A stretch of DNA of 64,000 nucleotides from Sulfurospirillum sp. SCADC. Its GTDB lineage: Bacteria > Campylobacterota > Campylobacteria > Campylobacterales > Sulfurospirillaceae. A program made the position numbers and the translations under genes. The stretch's first letter is position 1; each line of letters starts with the position of its first letter. The notes beneath the pieces are model-generated. The model did no database searches, was not told the DNA's origin, and was given only the letters and a program-made list of their open reading frames with translations. This document shows positions 53,733 through 63,518 of this stretch, one piece after another. The stretch spans positions 1 through 64,000 of the forward strand of contig NZ_JQGK01000008.1 of NCBI RefSeq assembly GCF_000743525.1, written 5' to 3'.

Positions 53733-56516
53733 TTATCCATAGCGTACAAGATATTTTTGCAAATATTCAATACAAAAAGCTTTATACTTTTCATTCGTAA
53801 GAAGGTATTTTAATTTATAATCAACTAAATAATCAAAATACAGCACCTCATCGTTAAAAAGATTTGAAGTTTTGCAGAGTGCTAAGGCATGATATTCAAA
53901 AATGTTAAAATAATTAAAGTTATTCTCTTGAATTTCAGATTGACTAAATCCGAAATATTCAGGATGACTCAATAATGGATGTCCCGTCTTTTTGATTTGT
54001 TCATTTAAGGCTTTAATTTTCATCTTTTTATACGTTTTATTAAAGACCATTGTGAAAATATGGCTACAGTATTTTTGTATGATTGACACTAACTCAGGGG
54101 TCTCTTTTTGAACATTATGCAGATAAATATCCATATATTGAACCATTTTATATATGGATCCTACGAGAACAAATTTGACATTTCTTACATTTGAAAAAAT
54201 TGTTTGTGCTAATTGCATATCCATCTCATTTAAACAGCACGCATTGATACATAGATCATATTTATTTGCAATACGATGAATGAACGCAATAAATTCTTTA
54301 TCTTCAAGATTTTTCTTAACTGCTGCAAATCCTATAGTATCTTTACAATAGAGATCTTTCATTTTTGCGACATCAATAGGCGCTCCAAGGCTATCATAAA
54401 ACGTATATTCTAAATAATGTTTATCTTCACGATCGACTACATGAACAAAAGCAGAAGGTAGTATTTCCTGTGTATCTGCTCGCGTAAACATAATCCTATC
54501 AGATTTCCCAACATATTCATCAGGAACATCGTATAAAATCCCTCGCATATCGGCATCAAAAACACGCCCATTGTGAGCTTTCATCTCTTTACATGTAATC
54601 GTATCGATTTTTGTATCATTAAACCAAACATCGATTTCATGCACCGTATGAATCAAGGCTCGCCCTTTACCATAATCCATCGTTTTAACAATAGCATCAA
54701 TACACCCTGCCAATGAAAAAAGCCATCCTTTGTACACAGAGAGAAGATCAACCATCTTTTGATAGTGTGATGCTTCATCAGGGGCATACCGCACTTCGAT
54801 TGGTGCGATCGTGATCTCTTGAACCAGCATCATAGACTGAGCAATATGCCAGATCACTTGATCAAAAATCTCCTCTTTACGCTTCGCTCTTATTTCTTCA
54901 ATGGCTTCCAATAAATCGCGCATCGTCTCCGTAGTCACTTCGTGCTTAGCCTCTAAGGAATCACATGTGTGTGCTACTTTTAAAAAAAGCGTTTCCACCT
55001 CATGTTGTGTTGCGTGAAGATATGCCTCGATGGACGTGACTTTATCCACGACATTTTGGGTAATCGCCACAATGTCTTTTGGAGAAACGTGAGAAAGTTT
55101 TACAGCCCTTTTTGGACTTTTTTGTTTTACATGTAAAGAGAGTGCTTTTTCAAAAGGAAGCTCAATAGCCCCAAAAATACGTGCTCCGCCTTCGGTGGCA
55201 TTGATCGTCTCCATGCGTGCTTTGGCTTCAGCAATATCTTTTTCAAAAAATCCTCGAAACATATTCCAAATTGCTGTTGTCTTAACTTTGCCTTCTCCAC
55301 CGTATGCCACGGTCCAGCCATCAATCTCGCTCTGTTTGACATTATCTTCACCAAAGACATGTCCACTCGCATGGCTTTTACCATCCTTTCCATACGCCAA
55401 ATCTTGCCCGATAAGAATGCACGTTTTAAAATGACTATGAAAAATGAGTTCATACGCCATATTCGCAGCACTCATACCGATGCCAATGTATCCCCACTCT
55501 TTAGGCCCTGTGACGCGCATATAGCCTAAAGGGCGCAAACTGATGATCACATCGCTACTGTGCACACTGTCGATCACTTCAGCATGTTGCAATGAACTAA
55601 GCACCGTTATGACACCCTTCATTGCCTCTTTGGGCGTCTCTTGAAAAAAACGACTGGTAAGCGCCACGCGTTCTATTGAGGTAACAACATCGGGCTTAAT
55701 CCCATGTTTGCTTAAGATCGGTAAACTCGCATCGACGGCAAATATCCGCACATACGGAGCAATTTTTTTAAGATGAGGAAGTTGTTTTGCAAGCGAAGGA
55801 CCCGTGGATACAAGCACAGCAACATCCGTCGTACCTACTTTTTTGATTAGGTCAAAAAGAGGTGGGGTATGTGGAATGGAGGGAAGATTGGTCATATGAT
55901 GTTTAAGTCCGATCAAGGCATCTGTCGTATCATTCCCAGCCAAGACAACGGCATGATGGATAGTTTCGATAAACAGATGATTGCTACGATGAATCAATTC
56001 GTTAAACTCCTCATAAAAAGGAGTCATTACATGTAAATAGTACACTTTAGCATACCGCTGTTGCTCAAGTTCTTTAAAGAGTGGCGCAATGGATGGAAAA
56101 TCCAGTTGATCTTGCGCTAAGATCACCAAACGTCCTTCACGTATCTCTTGTGTAAAATCAATCATATGCAACACAATATAAGCAATCTGAGGATCAGGTT
56201 CAATGACTACAATGCGTTTAAGACGCTGATTTGAGAGTAAATATTTCAACAACACACCATTTCCTAAACCAAAAAAATAGAAATAGGGGTACTCTTGAAA
56301 TACTTCAAAAGAAGCCATTTGCGCAGCAATCGCTACGTTAGGAGCGGTGTCATAAAGTGGTTTAAACAACGTTGTATGCACAAGGTTGAGACTCTCTATG
56401 CTATTTTCATCCATGAAAACTTCGTAATGAAGGGGCGTCTCTTCTAAAGGCAACATCGAAGCAAACAGTGGATTGATCTGTTGCAAAGCTGAAAAATTAA
56501 TTTCGTAAAAAGACAT
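53733..56516 (-). CDS. Motility accessory factor (Maf, DUF115) flagellin nonulosonic-acid transferase
   Basis: 927 residues, longer than most Maf proteins (about 600-700). N-terminal FFGLGNGVLLKYLLSNQRLKRIVVIEPDP, central DUF115 core VAVLVSTGPSLAKQLPHLKKIAPYVRIFAVDASLPIL, and CILIGQDLAYGKDGKSHASG, followed by long helical C-terminal extension (about 560-927). Maf proteins attach CMP-activated Pse/Leg to flagellin in the cytoplasm. It is directly downstream of the flagellin gene and heads the leg operon. Three TTACATGTAA copies. Confidence 0.88.
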   Translation of the reverse strand: MSFYEINFSALQQINPLFASMLPLEETPLHYEVFMDENSIESLNLVHTTLFKPLYDTAPNVAIAAQMASFEVFQEYPYFYFFGLGNGVLLKYLLSNQRLKRIVVIEPDPQIAYIVLHMIDFTQEIREGRLVILAQDQLDFPSIAPLFKELEQQRYAKVYYLHVMTPFYEEFNELIHRSNHLFIETIHHAVVLAGNDTTDALIGLKHHMTNLPSIPHTPPLFDLIKKVGTTDVAVLVSTGPSLAKQLPHLKKIAPYVRIFAVDASLPILSKHGIKPDVVTSIERVALTSRFFQETPKEAMKGVITVLSSLQHAEVIDSVHSSDVIISLRPLGYMRVTGPKEWGYIGIGMSAANMAYELIFHSHFKTCILIGQDLAYGKDGKSHASGHVFGEDNVKQSEIDGWTVAYGGEGKVKTTAIWNMFRGFFEKDIAEAKARMETINATEGGARIFGAIELPFEKALSLHVKQKSPKRAVKLSHVSPKDIVAITQNVVDKVTSIEAYLHATQHEVETLFLKVAHTCDSLEAKHEVTTETMRDLLEAIEEIRAKRKEEIFDQVIWHIAQSMMLVQEITIAPIEVRYAPDEASHYQKMVDLLSVYKGWLFSLAGCIDAIVKTMDYGKGRALIHTVHEIDVWFNDTKIDTITCKEMKAHNGRVFDADMRGILYDVPDEYVGKSDRIMFTRADTQEILPSAFVHVVDREDKHYLEYTFYDSLGAPIDVAKMKDLYCKDTIGFAAVKKNLEDKEFIAFIHRIANKYDLCINACCLNEMDMQLAQTIFSNVRNVKFVLVGSIYKMVQYMDIYLHNVQKETPELVSIIQKYCSHIFTMVFNKTYKKMKIKALNEQIKKTGHPLLSHPEYFGFSQSEIQENNFNYFNIFEYHALALCKTSNLFNDEVLYFDYLVDYKLKYLLTNEKYKAFCIEYLQKYLVRYG

Positions 56517-56605
56517 TCAAACCCTTTGTTATAATAATGGATAAAACCCCTATCGTGCATACCTAACGCATTAAAGCAAAAACCATGCCGATAAAGCATA
56601 AAAAA

Positions 56606-56635
56606 AGGGGTTAGTGAGTTACCTCACCAACCCCT
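56606..56635 (-). terminator. Flagellin gene terminator
   Basis: Arms AGGGGTTAGTGAG (56606-56618) and CTCACCAACCCCT (56623-56635) pair with one mismatch around TTAC; on the minus strand the stem ends CCCCT and runs into a T7 tract. Separates flaA from the maf-leg operon. Confidence 0.92.
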
Positions 56636-56675
56636 GAACGTATCTAAAGCCGCTACGCAACCTTAGGCACTGTTA

Positions 56676-58145
56676 CTATTGTAACAATGTCATAACGTTT
56701 TGTTGAGCAGCGTTTGCTTGACTCAACGCATAACTTCCTGATTGCGCAAGAATGTTATATTTTGAGTAGTTAGCAGATTCTGTTGCAAAGTCAACGTCAC
56801 GGATTTGAGATTCCGCGGATGTAACGTTTACTTGAGTTACAGAGATGTTACTGATCGTTGATTCCAATTGATTTTGAACAGAACCGATATTTGCACGAAT
56901 GCTATCAAGTGACTCTTGTGCTGTTTGAGCAATTTTGATCATCGCTTGTGCGCCTGCATACGTTGTAACACCCGCACCGATATCATCGCCTGCCCCAACA
57001 GCATTGCTATTGGTAAAGGCACCCATAGCTTCAGCCACAGCAGAGCTGATCGTACCCATCATATCTTTAAGACCAACACTTTTTTGGTTTGCAGAAGTAT
57101 CAACAGTGACAGATCCAGTTATTGTAGTAGAATAATTAATATCAGCTGCACCTGATTTTGTCAATGTTAAACGACCCGCATAGGTACTATCGGCAACATG
57201 ACCTTGCGCAGTAAGTCCTGCGACGTCTATCGCACGACCATCGCTTGAGGTAAGCTCTAAGGCACCCTCAGAGTTGACGCTAGCACTTACACCCGTTGTT
57301 GCAGAGTATTGATTGATCGCATCAACTAGCGTACCGCTACTATCGTTCGCTTTAACATCAAGAGAAGAGGCAATCGTAACACCATTAATCGTGATCGTAC
57401 CTGTCGTACCTGAAGTAACCGCAGCAGTACCTGTTTGTGTCAAACTCCAACTTGCACTGACACCTGTTGCATCGGTACTTTTATTGATCTCAGCCGCCAA
57501 TGCACCTACACCTGTTCCTGCACTGGTACTGATAACAACGGAAGAAAGCGTAATGTCTGCACCCGATGCTGATGAGAAGGTCATCGTCACTTTACCCGTA
57601 CCAGTCATCATCTCAGTCGTTTCAAAACGCGTTTGACCGATTTTATCAGAACTCGTTGCACCGATACTCATACTGATGGTTTGGTTCGCATACGCACCGA
57701 TTTGGAACTCCGCGTTCGTAAAGTTACCTGAAAGCAAGCTTTTACCGTTGTACGAAGTGGTAGAAGCGATGTTGTCAAGTTCTTCCATCAAAGAAGCGAT
57801 GTCTGATTGAAGGGCTTTACGAGAACTTGTACTTTGACCATCTTGCGCCGCTTGGGTTGCTTTGGTTTTGATGGTATCAAGAATGCTAATTTGCTCATCC
57901 ATCGCACCATCCGCAATTTGAGCGATAGATACACCATCGTTCGCATTAGAGATTGCTTGGCTAAGAGAATTAGCTTGTGAACGAAGAGAGTCAGCAATGG
58001 ACATACCTGATGCATCATCAGCTGCAGAGTTGATTCTCAAACCTGAAGACAATTTAGCGAGTGAATCGCTCAAACTGTTACTTGTTTTGTTAAGGCTGGT
58101 TTGCGCAGCAAGCGCTGCAACGTTTGTGTTAATACGGAAACTCAT
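56676..58145 (-). CDS. flaA: Filament flagellin
   Basis: 489 residues. Starts MSFRINTNVAALAAQTSLNKTSNSLSDSLAKLSSGLRINSAADDASGM and ends SYALSQANAAQQNVMTLLQ, the conserved coiled-coil D0/D1 ends. The central region (about 180-390) is rich in Ser, Thr, Ala and Gly and includes repeats resembling Flagellin_IN domains (GTITINGVTIASSLDVKAND); it is the expected glycan-bearing surface. ATG 58145 has AAAGGA upstream and lies 57 bases downstream of the sigma-28 -10 element. Symbol follows family usage; whether other flagellins exist is unknown. Confidence 0.95.
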   Translation of the reverse strand: MSFRINTNVAALAAQTSLNKTSNSLSDSLAKLSSGLRINSAADDASGMSIADSLRSQANSLSQAISNANDGVSIAQIADGAMDEQISILDTIKTKATQAAQDGQSTSSRKALQSDIASLMEELDNIASTTSYNGKSLLSGNFTNAEFQIGAYANQTISMSIGATSSDKIGQTRFETTEMMTGTGKVTMTFSSASGADITLSSVVISTSAGTGVGALAAEINKSTDATGVSASWSLTQTGTAAVTSGTTGTITINGVTIASSLDVKANDSSGTLVDAINQYSATTGVSASVNSEGALELTSSDGRAIDVAGLTAQGHVADSTYAGRLTLTKSGAADINYSTTITGSVTVDTSANQKSVGLKDMMGTISSAVAEAMGAFTNSNAVGAGDDIGAGVTTYAGAQAMIKIAQTAQESLDSIRANIGSVQNQLESTISNISVTQVNVTSAESQIRDVDFATESANYSKYNILAQSGSYALSQANAAQQNVMTLLQ

Positions 58146-58201
58146 GATAAATCCTTTTATCTTTAGGTATTTCGCGGGCGTCCTTGCCTTTGATGAAAAC
58201 A

Positions 58202-58228
58202 AGATCGGAGTCTGACAAAAAAACTTTA
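58202..58228 (-). promoter_or_regulatory. Sigma-28 (FliA) promoter of flagellin
   Basis: On the minus strand TAAAGTTT (58221-58228), 11 bases, TCCGATCT (58202-58209), close to the flagellar consensus TAAAGTTT-N11-GCCGATAA. Confidence 0.9.
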
Positions 58229-58305
58229 ACATCACCTGCTATTTTTAAAAAGATTTTTTTTAGATAGAATACACAAAAATGTTTACATGTAAAGATGGAA
58301 AAGAA

Positions 58306-60378
58306 TTGAAAAATCTCATTATTGTCGAATCCCCGACTAAAGCAAAAACGATTAAGAATTTTTTAGGTAAAGAGTATACTGTTGTTGCTTCCAAAGGACA
58401 TATCCGCGATCTTCCCAAAAGCAGTTTTGGCATCAAGATCGACAACCAAACCTTTACCCCAGAGTACCGCATCCCCAAAGATCATGCGGTGGTGGTTAAA
58501 GAGATCAAAGATCTTGCCAAAGTTGCGGATCAAGTCTATATCGCGACCGATGAGGACCGCGAGGGTGAGGCGATTGGTTTTCATATCGCTACTGCCATTG
58601 GTAAAGACCCTCAGTCGCTTCCACGCATCGTTTTTCATGAGATTACCAAAACGGCGATCACGCATGCACTTGAAAATCCTAGGGTTTTAGATGTAAGCAG
58701 TATCAATGCCCAACAAGCAAGGCGCTTGCTAGATCGCATCGTGGGCTACAAGCTCTCTCCACTCCTCTCTTCCAAAATCCAAAAAGGACTTAGTGCAGGG
58801 CGCGTTCAATCGTCCAGCCTTAAAATCATCGTCGATCGTGAAAAAGAGATAAGAGCGTTTGTTGCCGAAGAGTTTTGGAGTATCGATGCGCTGTTTAACA
58901 CAACCATTGAATCCTCTTTGGTCGAGTTTGAAGGTGAAAAAATCGATAAAATGACGATCAGCAATGGTGAGCGTGCCCACGCGATCAAAGAAAAACTGCT
59001 TAAAGAAGCGTTTAAAGTAGCCCTCTTAGAGAAAAAAGAGCGTGAAAGTTCCCCAAGTCCTGCTTTTATGACATCCACGCTTCAACAAAGTGCCTCCAGT
59101 AGTTTAGGATTTTCGCCTAAAAAAAGTATGATGATCGCGCAAACCTTGTACGAAGGTGTCAAGACGCATCAAGGGGTTATGGGTGTCATTACGTATATGC
59201 GAACCGACTCTTTGAACATCTCCAAAGAGGCAATCGAAGCGGCGCGTGATCAGATCAAACAAAACTATGGCGATGCGTATCTGCCTGAAAAACCACGTTT
59301 TTATGCCAACAAATCTAAAAGTGCCCAAGAGGCGCACGAAGCGATTCGTCCGACCATTTTAGAGTTTACCCCTAAAATTGCACAAGAGTATCTCAAACCC
59401 GATGAGCTCAAACTCTATACACTGATCTACAACCGCTTTTTAGCGTCTCAAATGAACAATGCACGTTTTGAATCCCAAACGCTGATGTTTGAAAGCAACA
59501 GTGGAAAGTTCAAAGCCAGCGGTCGCAAGCTCCTTTTTGATGGTTTCTATAAAGTGTATGGCGATAATGACAAAGATAAGCTTTTGCCAGATCTCGCCCT
59601 TGGACAAGAGGTTAAACTCTCTAAAATTGATGCGAATCAGCACTTTACCGAGCCCCCATCACGCTACTCAGAAGCGAGTCTCATTAAAAAACTAGAAGGT
59701 CTTGGCATTGGTCGTCCCTCAACCTATGCACCCACCATCTCGGTTTTAACGGCGCGTGATTACATTACGATTGAGAAAAAGCAGATCATTCCCACCGAAA
59801 TTGCCTTTCAAGTGACCGAGCTTTTAGAAAAGCATTTCCCCCAAATCGTTGACTCCTCGTTTACCTCTAACATGGAAGAGAGACTCGACCTCATTGCGGA
59901 AGACAAAGAGGATTGGCAGGCGATTTTATGGGAATTTTATGAGCCTTTTGAAGCACAAGTCGCCAAAGGCAAAACGGACATCGAAAGCCAAAAAGTGGTC
60001 GTTTTTACGGGTGAAATGTGTCCAGAGTGTGGTAAAGAACTCGTCAGACGCAAAGGGCGTTTTGGAGAGTTTATCGCATGCAGTACCTATCCTACATGTA
60101 AATACACCCAAAACCTTAAAAAAGTGAGTGAAAGTGCTCCTAAGGAGAAAATAACCCTTGCCGTTCCTTGTCCAGAATGCGGAGGACCGATCTTAGAGCG
60201 CAGTTCTCGCAGAGGTAAATTCTTTGGTTGCGGTAACTATCCAAAATGTAAATTTATCTCTAACCACGAACCAACAGAGAAAAAATGCCCTGAATGCGGC
60301 TACATTATGGCAAAACGAGAGTTGCGTAAAAAAGAGATTTTTGAATGTATCAAATGCAAACACAAAGTTGACGCGTAA
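58306..60378 (+). CDS. topA: DNA topoisomerase I
   Basis: 690 residues from TTG 58306, giving the normal opening MKNLIIVESPTKAKTIKNFLG. An ATG at 58279 would add nine residues encoded mostly by a TTACATGTAA copy. TOPRIM (VYIATDEDREGEAIGFH), catalytic Tyr297 in GVITYMRTDS, and three C-terminal zinc ribbons (CPECGKELVRRKGRFGEFIAC; CPECGGPILERSS; CPECGYIMAKREL) are visible. Relaxes negative supercoils. Convergent features absent; a double hairpin follows. Confidence 0.95.
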   Translation: MKNLIIVESPTKAKTIKNFLGKEYTVVASKGHIRDLPKSSFGIKIDNQTFTPEYRIPKDHAVVVKEIKDLAKVADQVYIATDEDREGEAIGFHIATAIGKDPQSLPRIVFHEITKTAITHALENPRVLDVSSINAQQARRLLDRIVGYKLSPLLSSKIQKGLSAGRVQSSSLKIIVDREKEIRAFVAEEFWSIDALFNTTIESSLVEFEGEKIDKMTISNGERAHAIKEKLLKEAFKVALLEKKERESSPSPAFMTSTLQQSASSSLGFSPKKSMMIAQTLYEGVKTHQGVMGVITYMRTDSLNISKEAIEAARDQIKQNYGDAYLPEKPRFYANKSKSAQEAHEAIRPTILEFTPKIAQEYLKPDELKLYTLIYNRFLASQMNNARFESQTLMFESNSGKFKASGRKLLFDGFYKVYGDNDKDKLLPDLALGQEVKLSKIDANQHFTEPPSRYSEASLIKKLEGLGIGRPSTYAPTISVLTARDYITIEKKQIIPTEIAFQVTELLEKHFPQIVDSSFTSNMEERLDLIAEDKEDWQAILWEFYEPFEAQVAKGKTDIESQKVVVFTGEMCPECGKELVRRKGRFGEFIACSTYPTCKYTQNLKKVSESAPKEKITLAVPCPECGGPILERSSRRGKFFGCGNYPKCKFISNHEPTEKKCPECGYIMAKRELRKKEIFECIKCKHKVDA

Positions 60379-60403
60379 GCCGTTTTCAAAGATAAACCCC
60401 CAC

Positions 60404-60448
60404 GCACCCTTGGTGCTTGACTGCGTGCAACCTCATTGGTACGCAGTC
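60404..60448 (+). terminator. Double hairpin after topA
   Basis: Small hairpin GCACC/GGTGC (60404-60416) followed by GACTGCGT (60419-60426) pairing with ACGCAGTC (60441-60448). No strong T-run, so a terminator role is possible but not certain. Confidence 0.4.
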
Positions 60449-60477
60449 TAAACTTTACATGTAAGGAATCTTCACCT

Positions 60478-61323
60478 ATGAAAAAATCAATTTTTTTATG
60501 TTCTATTTGCAATATCTCCAGTGGAAGCTGCGCCGAGGATTGTGGATTTTGCACGCAAAGTGCGCACCATCATGCCGATATTGAACGTTACAAATATAAA
60601 CCCGTAGAGCAAATTGTCTTTGAAGCACAAAGTGCTGCAAGCAATGGCGCTTTAGGATTTTGCCTCGTCACCTCAGGTCTGGGATTGGATGAGAAAAAAC
60701 TCTCCTTTGTCTGCGAAGCGGCACGCGCTGTACGCTCAGTTCTACCTGAGATTCACCTCATTGCCTGTAATGGTATGGCAAATGTTGAGCAACTTCGCGC
60801 CCTTAAAGAAGCTGGCGTCAACTCGTACAACCACAACCTTGAGAGCTCTCAAGCGTTTTATAAGGCGATCTGCACGACGCATACATGGGAAAGTCGGTAT
60901 GAAACCTGTTTACATGTAAAAGAATCAGGGCTCTTCTTGTGCAGTGGTGGCATCTTTGGTTTAGGTGAAAGCAAAGAAGATCGCGCTTCGTTTATACAAA
61001 GTGTCAAATCACTGAACCCTGAGACGATGCCACTGAATTTTTACATCCAAAACCCCGCACTTCCCCTCAAAGCCAACCCACTGAGTGAAGCAGAAGCGTT
61101 AGACATTATTACCCAAGTAAGAGCAGCGCTGCCAAACACCAGACTGATGGTTGCAGGAGGGCGAGAGACTACGTTTGTAAGCCCTGATTGCGATATATTT
61201 GCAGCAGGTGCTGATGCTATTGTGATTGGTGACTATCTGACCACCAAAGGTGAGCTTCCTAAAAAAGATCGCGAGATGATCACACGATTAGGATACGACA
61301 TTGCGATAAGCTGTCACGCGTAG
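60478..61323 (+). CDS. bioB: Biotin synthase
   Basis: 281 residues with radical SAM motif C-x3-C-x2-C in SGSCAEDCGFCTQSAHH and YNHNLESSQAFYKAICTTHTWESRYETC, GGIFGLGESKEDR. It is about 40-60 residues shorter than E. coli BioB, as in Campylobacterota. ATG 60478 is used; the AAGGA ribosome site upstream is formed by the tail of a TTACATGTAA copy (60455-60464). A second copy encodes Leu-His-Val-Lys (60910). Confidence 0.93.
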   Translation: MKKSIFLCSICNISSGSCAEDCGFCTQSAHHHADIERYKYKPVEQIVFEAQSAASNGALGFCLVTSGLGLDEKKLSFVCEAARAVRSVLPEIHLIACNGMANVEQLRALKEAGVNSYNHNLESSQAFYKAICTTHTWESRYETCLHVKESGLFLCSGGIFGLGESKEDRASFIQSVKSLNPETMPLNFYIQNPALPLKANPLSEAEALDIITQVRAALPNTRLMVAGGRETTFVSPDCDIFAAGADAIVIGDYLTTKGELPKKDREMITRLGYDIAISCHA

Positions 61324-61429
61324 CAGATGTACTGCTACGCTCTACCTAAAACTTTCAAACTAACTTCTATACTATTCTTCTCTCTAATATAATAACGCTT
61401 ACAATTTATGAAGCATGCAAAACAAAATT

Positions 61430-61438
61430 TGATATACT
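61430..61438 (+). promoter_or_regulatory. Extended -10 promoter of gltA
   Basis: TGATATACT (extended -10, TATACT at 61433-61438), 25 bases before the chosen ATG. No clear -35. Confidence 0.55.
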
Positions 61439-61463
61439 ATTTTATTACGAATAAAGGATGCCT

Positions 61464-62750
61464 ATGAGTAAAGAGACCGTTACCCTTATCGACAATCGTA
61501 CGGGCACAGAGTATGAATTTCCGATCCTTAAGTCAACACTAGGACCTGATGTTGTAGATATTTCTACATTCTATGGTAACACAGGGATGTTTACGCTTGA
61601 TCGCGGCTTTACCTCTACGGCAAGCTGTAGGTCACGGATTACCTACATTGATGGGGACCTTGGTAAGTTGATGTACCGCGGTTACGACATCGCCTATTTG
61701 GCAACTAAAAAGTCGTTTTTAGATACCGCTTTTTTACTGCTGCATAAAGAGCTTCCCAATAAAGATGAGTATAAAAACTTTTTACTAGAGCTTAAAAAGC
61801 GCTCTTTTATTCATGAAAGTATGCGTAAACTCTTTGATGCGTTTCCTGATAATGCCCATCCAATGGCGATTCTCTCCGCGGCAGTTTCAGCGCTTTCAAC
61901 CTTCTATTTTGATCACCTCGATATGGACTCACCCGATCAAGCCAAAGAGATGGCACACCGCATCATTGCAAAAATACCAACGATAGCGGCTTTTTCATAC
62001 CGCTATTCTCAAGGTTTGCCGATTATCTATCCTGACTTAGACAAAGGCTTTACGGAGAACTTTTTATACATGATCCGAGGCTATCCTCATCACCATATTG
62101 ACCTCAAACCAATTGAAGTCAAAGCACTGGATACGATCTTTACCCTGCATGCAGACCATGAGCAAAATGCTTCGACCACCGCTGTTCGTGTCGTCGCATC
62201 GACGCATGCACATCCGTATGCGGCCATTTCAGCGGGTATTGGTGCTCTTTGGGGAAGAGCGCATGGAGGCGCTAACGAGTCGGTGATTCGTCAACTTGAG
62301 CTCATTGGCAGTGTTGAAAATGTGGATAAATATATCGCAAAAGCGAAAGATCCTAATGATCCATTTAGATTGATGGGCTTTGGTCATAGAGTCTATAAAA
62401 ACTTTGACCCACGTGCAACGATTTTGAAAAATCTTCAAAAACAGTTGGTCAATGATCTCTCTATCAACAGCGAATTGATGGAAGTGGCACACCGAATTGA
62501 AGAGATTGCGCTCAATGATGAGTACTTCATCAAACGTAAACTCTACCCCAATATCGACTTTTATTCAGGGCTTATTTTGCAAGCGCTTAAAATCCCTAAA
62601 GAGATGTTTGCCGTGATCTTTGTGATTGGGCGAACACCTGGGTGGATCGCACAATGGCTTGAACTGAAAGAACAACCCGATATGAAGATTGCACGTCCTC
62701 GCCAACACTATCTTGGACCGCTTGAGCGTACGCCTAAATACGATCTCTAA
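61464..62750 (+). CDS. gltA: Citrate synthase
   Basis: 428 residues of the type II (hexameric, NADH-sensitive) kind. Catalytic His in NASTTAVRVVASTHAHPYAAISAGIGALWGRAHGGAN and GFGHRVYKNFDPRA are visible, plus Asp in NIDFYSGLILQAL. Condenses acetyl-CoA and oxaloacetate at the entry of the TCA cycle. ATG 61464 preferred over 61458 because AAAGGA is 5 bases upstream. Confidence 0.96.
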   Translation: MSKETVTLIDNRTGTEYEFPILKSTLGPDVVDISTFYGNTGMFTLDRGFTSTASCRSRITYIDGDLGKLMYRGYDIAYLATKKSFLDTAFLLLHKELPNKDEYKNFLLELKKRSFIHESMRKLFDAFPDNAHPMAILSAAVSALSTFYFDHLDMDSPDQAKEMAHRIIAKIPTIAAFSYRYSQGLPIIYPDLDKGFTENFLYMIRGYPHHHIDLKPIEVKALDTIFTLHADHEQNASTTAVRVVASTHAHPYAAISAGIGALWGRAHGGANESVIRQLELIGSVENVDKYIAKAKDPNDPFRLMGFGHRVYKNFDPRATILKNLQKQLVNDLSINSELMEVAHRIEEIALNDEYFIKRKLYPNIDFYSGLILQALKIPKEMFAVIFVIGRTPGWIAQWLELKEQPDMKIARPRQHYLGPLERTPKYDL

Positions 62751-62757
62751 CACCCGT

Positions 62758-62787
62758 TTACATGTAAGGATTTGTCCTTACATGTAA
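62758..62787. terminator. Bidirectional terminator built from two inverted TTACATGTAA copies
   Basis: Arm TTACATGTAAGGA (62758-62770), loop TTTG, arm TCCTTACATGTAA (62775-62787), then GACCTTTTT. Lies between convergent gltA and the AMIN-domain gene. Confidence 0.85.
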
Positions 62788-62797
62788 GACCTTTTTC

Positions 62798-63505
62798 CTA
62801 CTTCAATTTAACGATATATCCACCATTAAATGCTTGCAAATCATAACGATAATGCCCATCGAGTAAGAGTGCAATGCGGTAAAATCCATCGTGACTTCCC
62901 AGTGTTGCAGAGACAAAAGGCGCTTGGTTAAACACTAAATTTTTCGTTCCATACGCATTGACTTTTTTAAAATCAATCACGACTTTATAAGGATCCGCAA
63001 TGAGAAAATCTCGGATTTTACTCTCTTTGGTAAAAATAGTGATCTCGTTTTGATGGATAAAAAAGGAGAGATCTTCATTTAACTTAAAGGTGTTACCAGT
63101 GTTTGCACTAACCTTTGTTGTGGGTTTTTCTTCTTTAAGAAGCGGTGCAGGGGGAAGATCTTTTTTCTCAATTGACGGGGGTGTCACAACTGGTACACTC
63201 GGTTTAGACGCATTGGTTTCGGTTTTTTGACTTAATAGAAGCGGTAAATGCCAATCAACATTCTGCTCAACCGCAACAATCTCTTCACTGATAGATCCAT
63301 CTAAATTTTGAAAGGTCACCGAAGCACTTTTTAAAATACGTGCACTACTAGGAAGGGTGAGTGTGGTACTTTTGAAGTCTGTTAATTCGTCTTTAATTTG
63401 CGTGGTTTTCCCTACCGTTTGAGGAGACATGCTTGTCTCAAAAGGATTTTCTCTCGCCTCTAATATCATTGCAAGAGATAGAAAAAGCCAAAGAATCTTC
63501 TGCAT
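62798..63505 (-). CDS. Periplasmic AMIN-domain protein
   Basis: 235 residues: signal peptide (MQKILWLFLSLAMILEA), a low-complexity Pro/Thr/Lys linker (about 95-130) and a C-terminal AMIN domain (ITIFTKESKIRDFLIADPYKVVIDFKK to YDLQAFNGGYIVKLK) that binds the cell wall. The gene follows an FtsB-like gene by 13 bases and enolase, the usual Campylobacterota order, suggesting a role at the division site. Confidence 0.82.
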   Translation of the reverse strand: MQKILWLFLSLAMILEARENPFETSMSPQTVGKTTQIKDELTDFKSTTLTLPSSARILKSASVTFQNLDGSISEEIVAVEQNVDWHLPLLLSQKTETNASKPSVPVVTPPSIEKKDLPPAPLLKEEKPTTKVSANTGNTFKLNEDLSFFIHQNEITIFTKESKIRDFLIADPYKVVIDFKKVNAYGTKNLVFNQAPFVSATLGSHDGFYRIALLLDGHYRYDLQAFNGGYIVKLK

Positions 63506-63518
63506 CTGCTCTCCTTAA

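Noticed and set aside
58279-58305. ATG-initiated extension of topA
   Set aside because: It adds nine residues encoded mainly by a TTACATGTAA copy; the TTG at 58306 yields the conserved topoisomerase N terminus.
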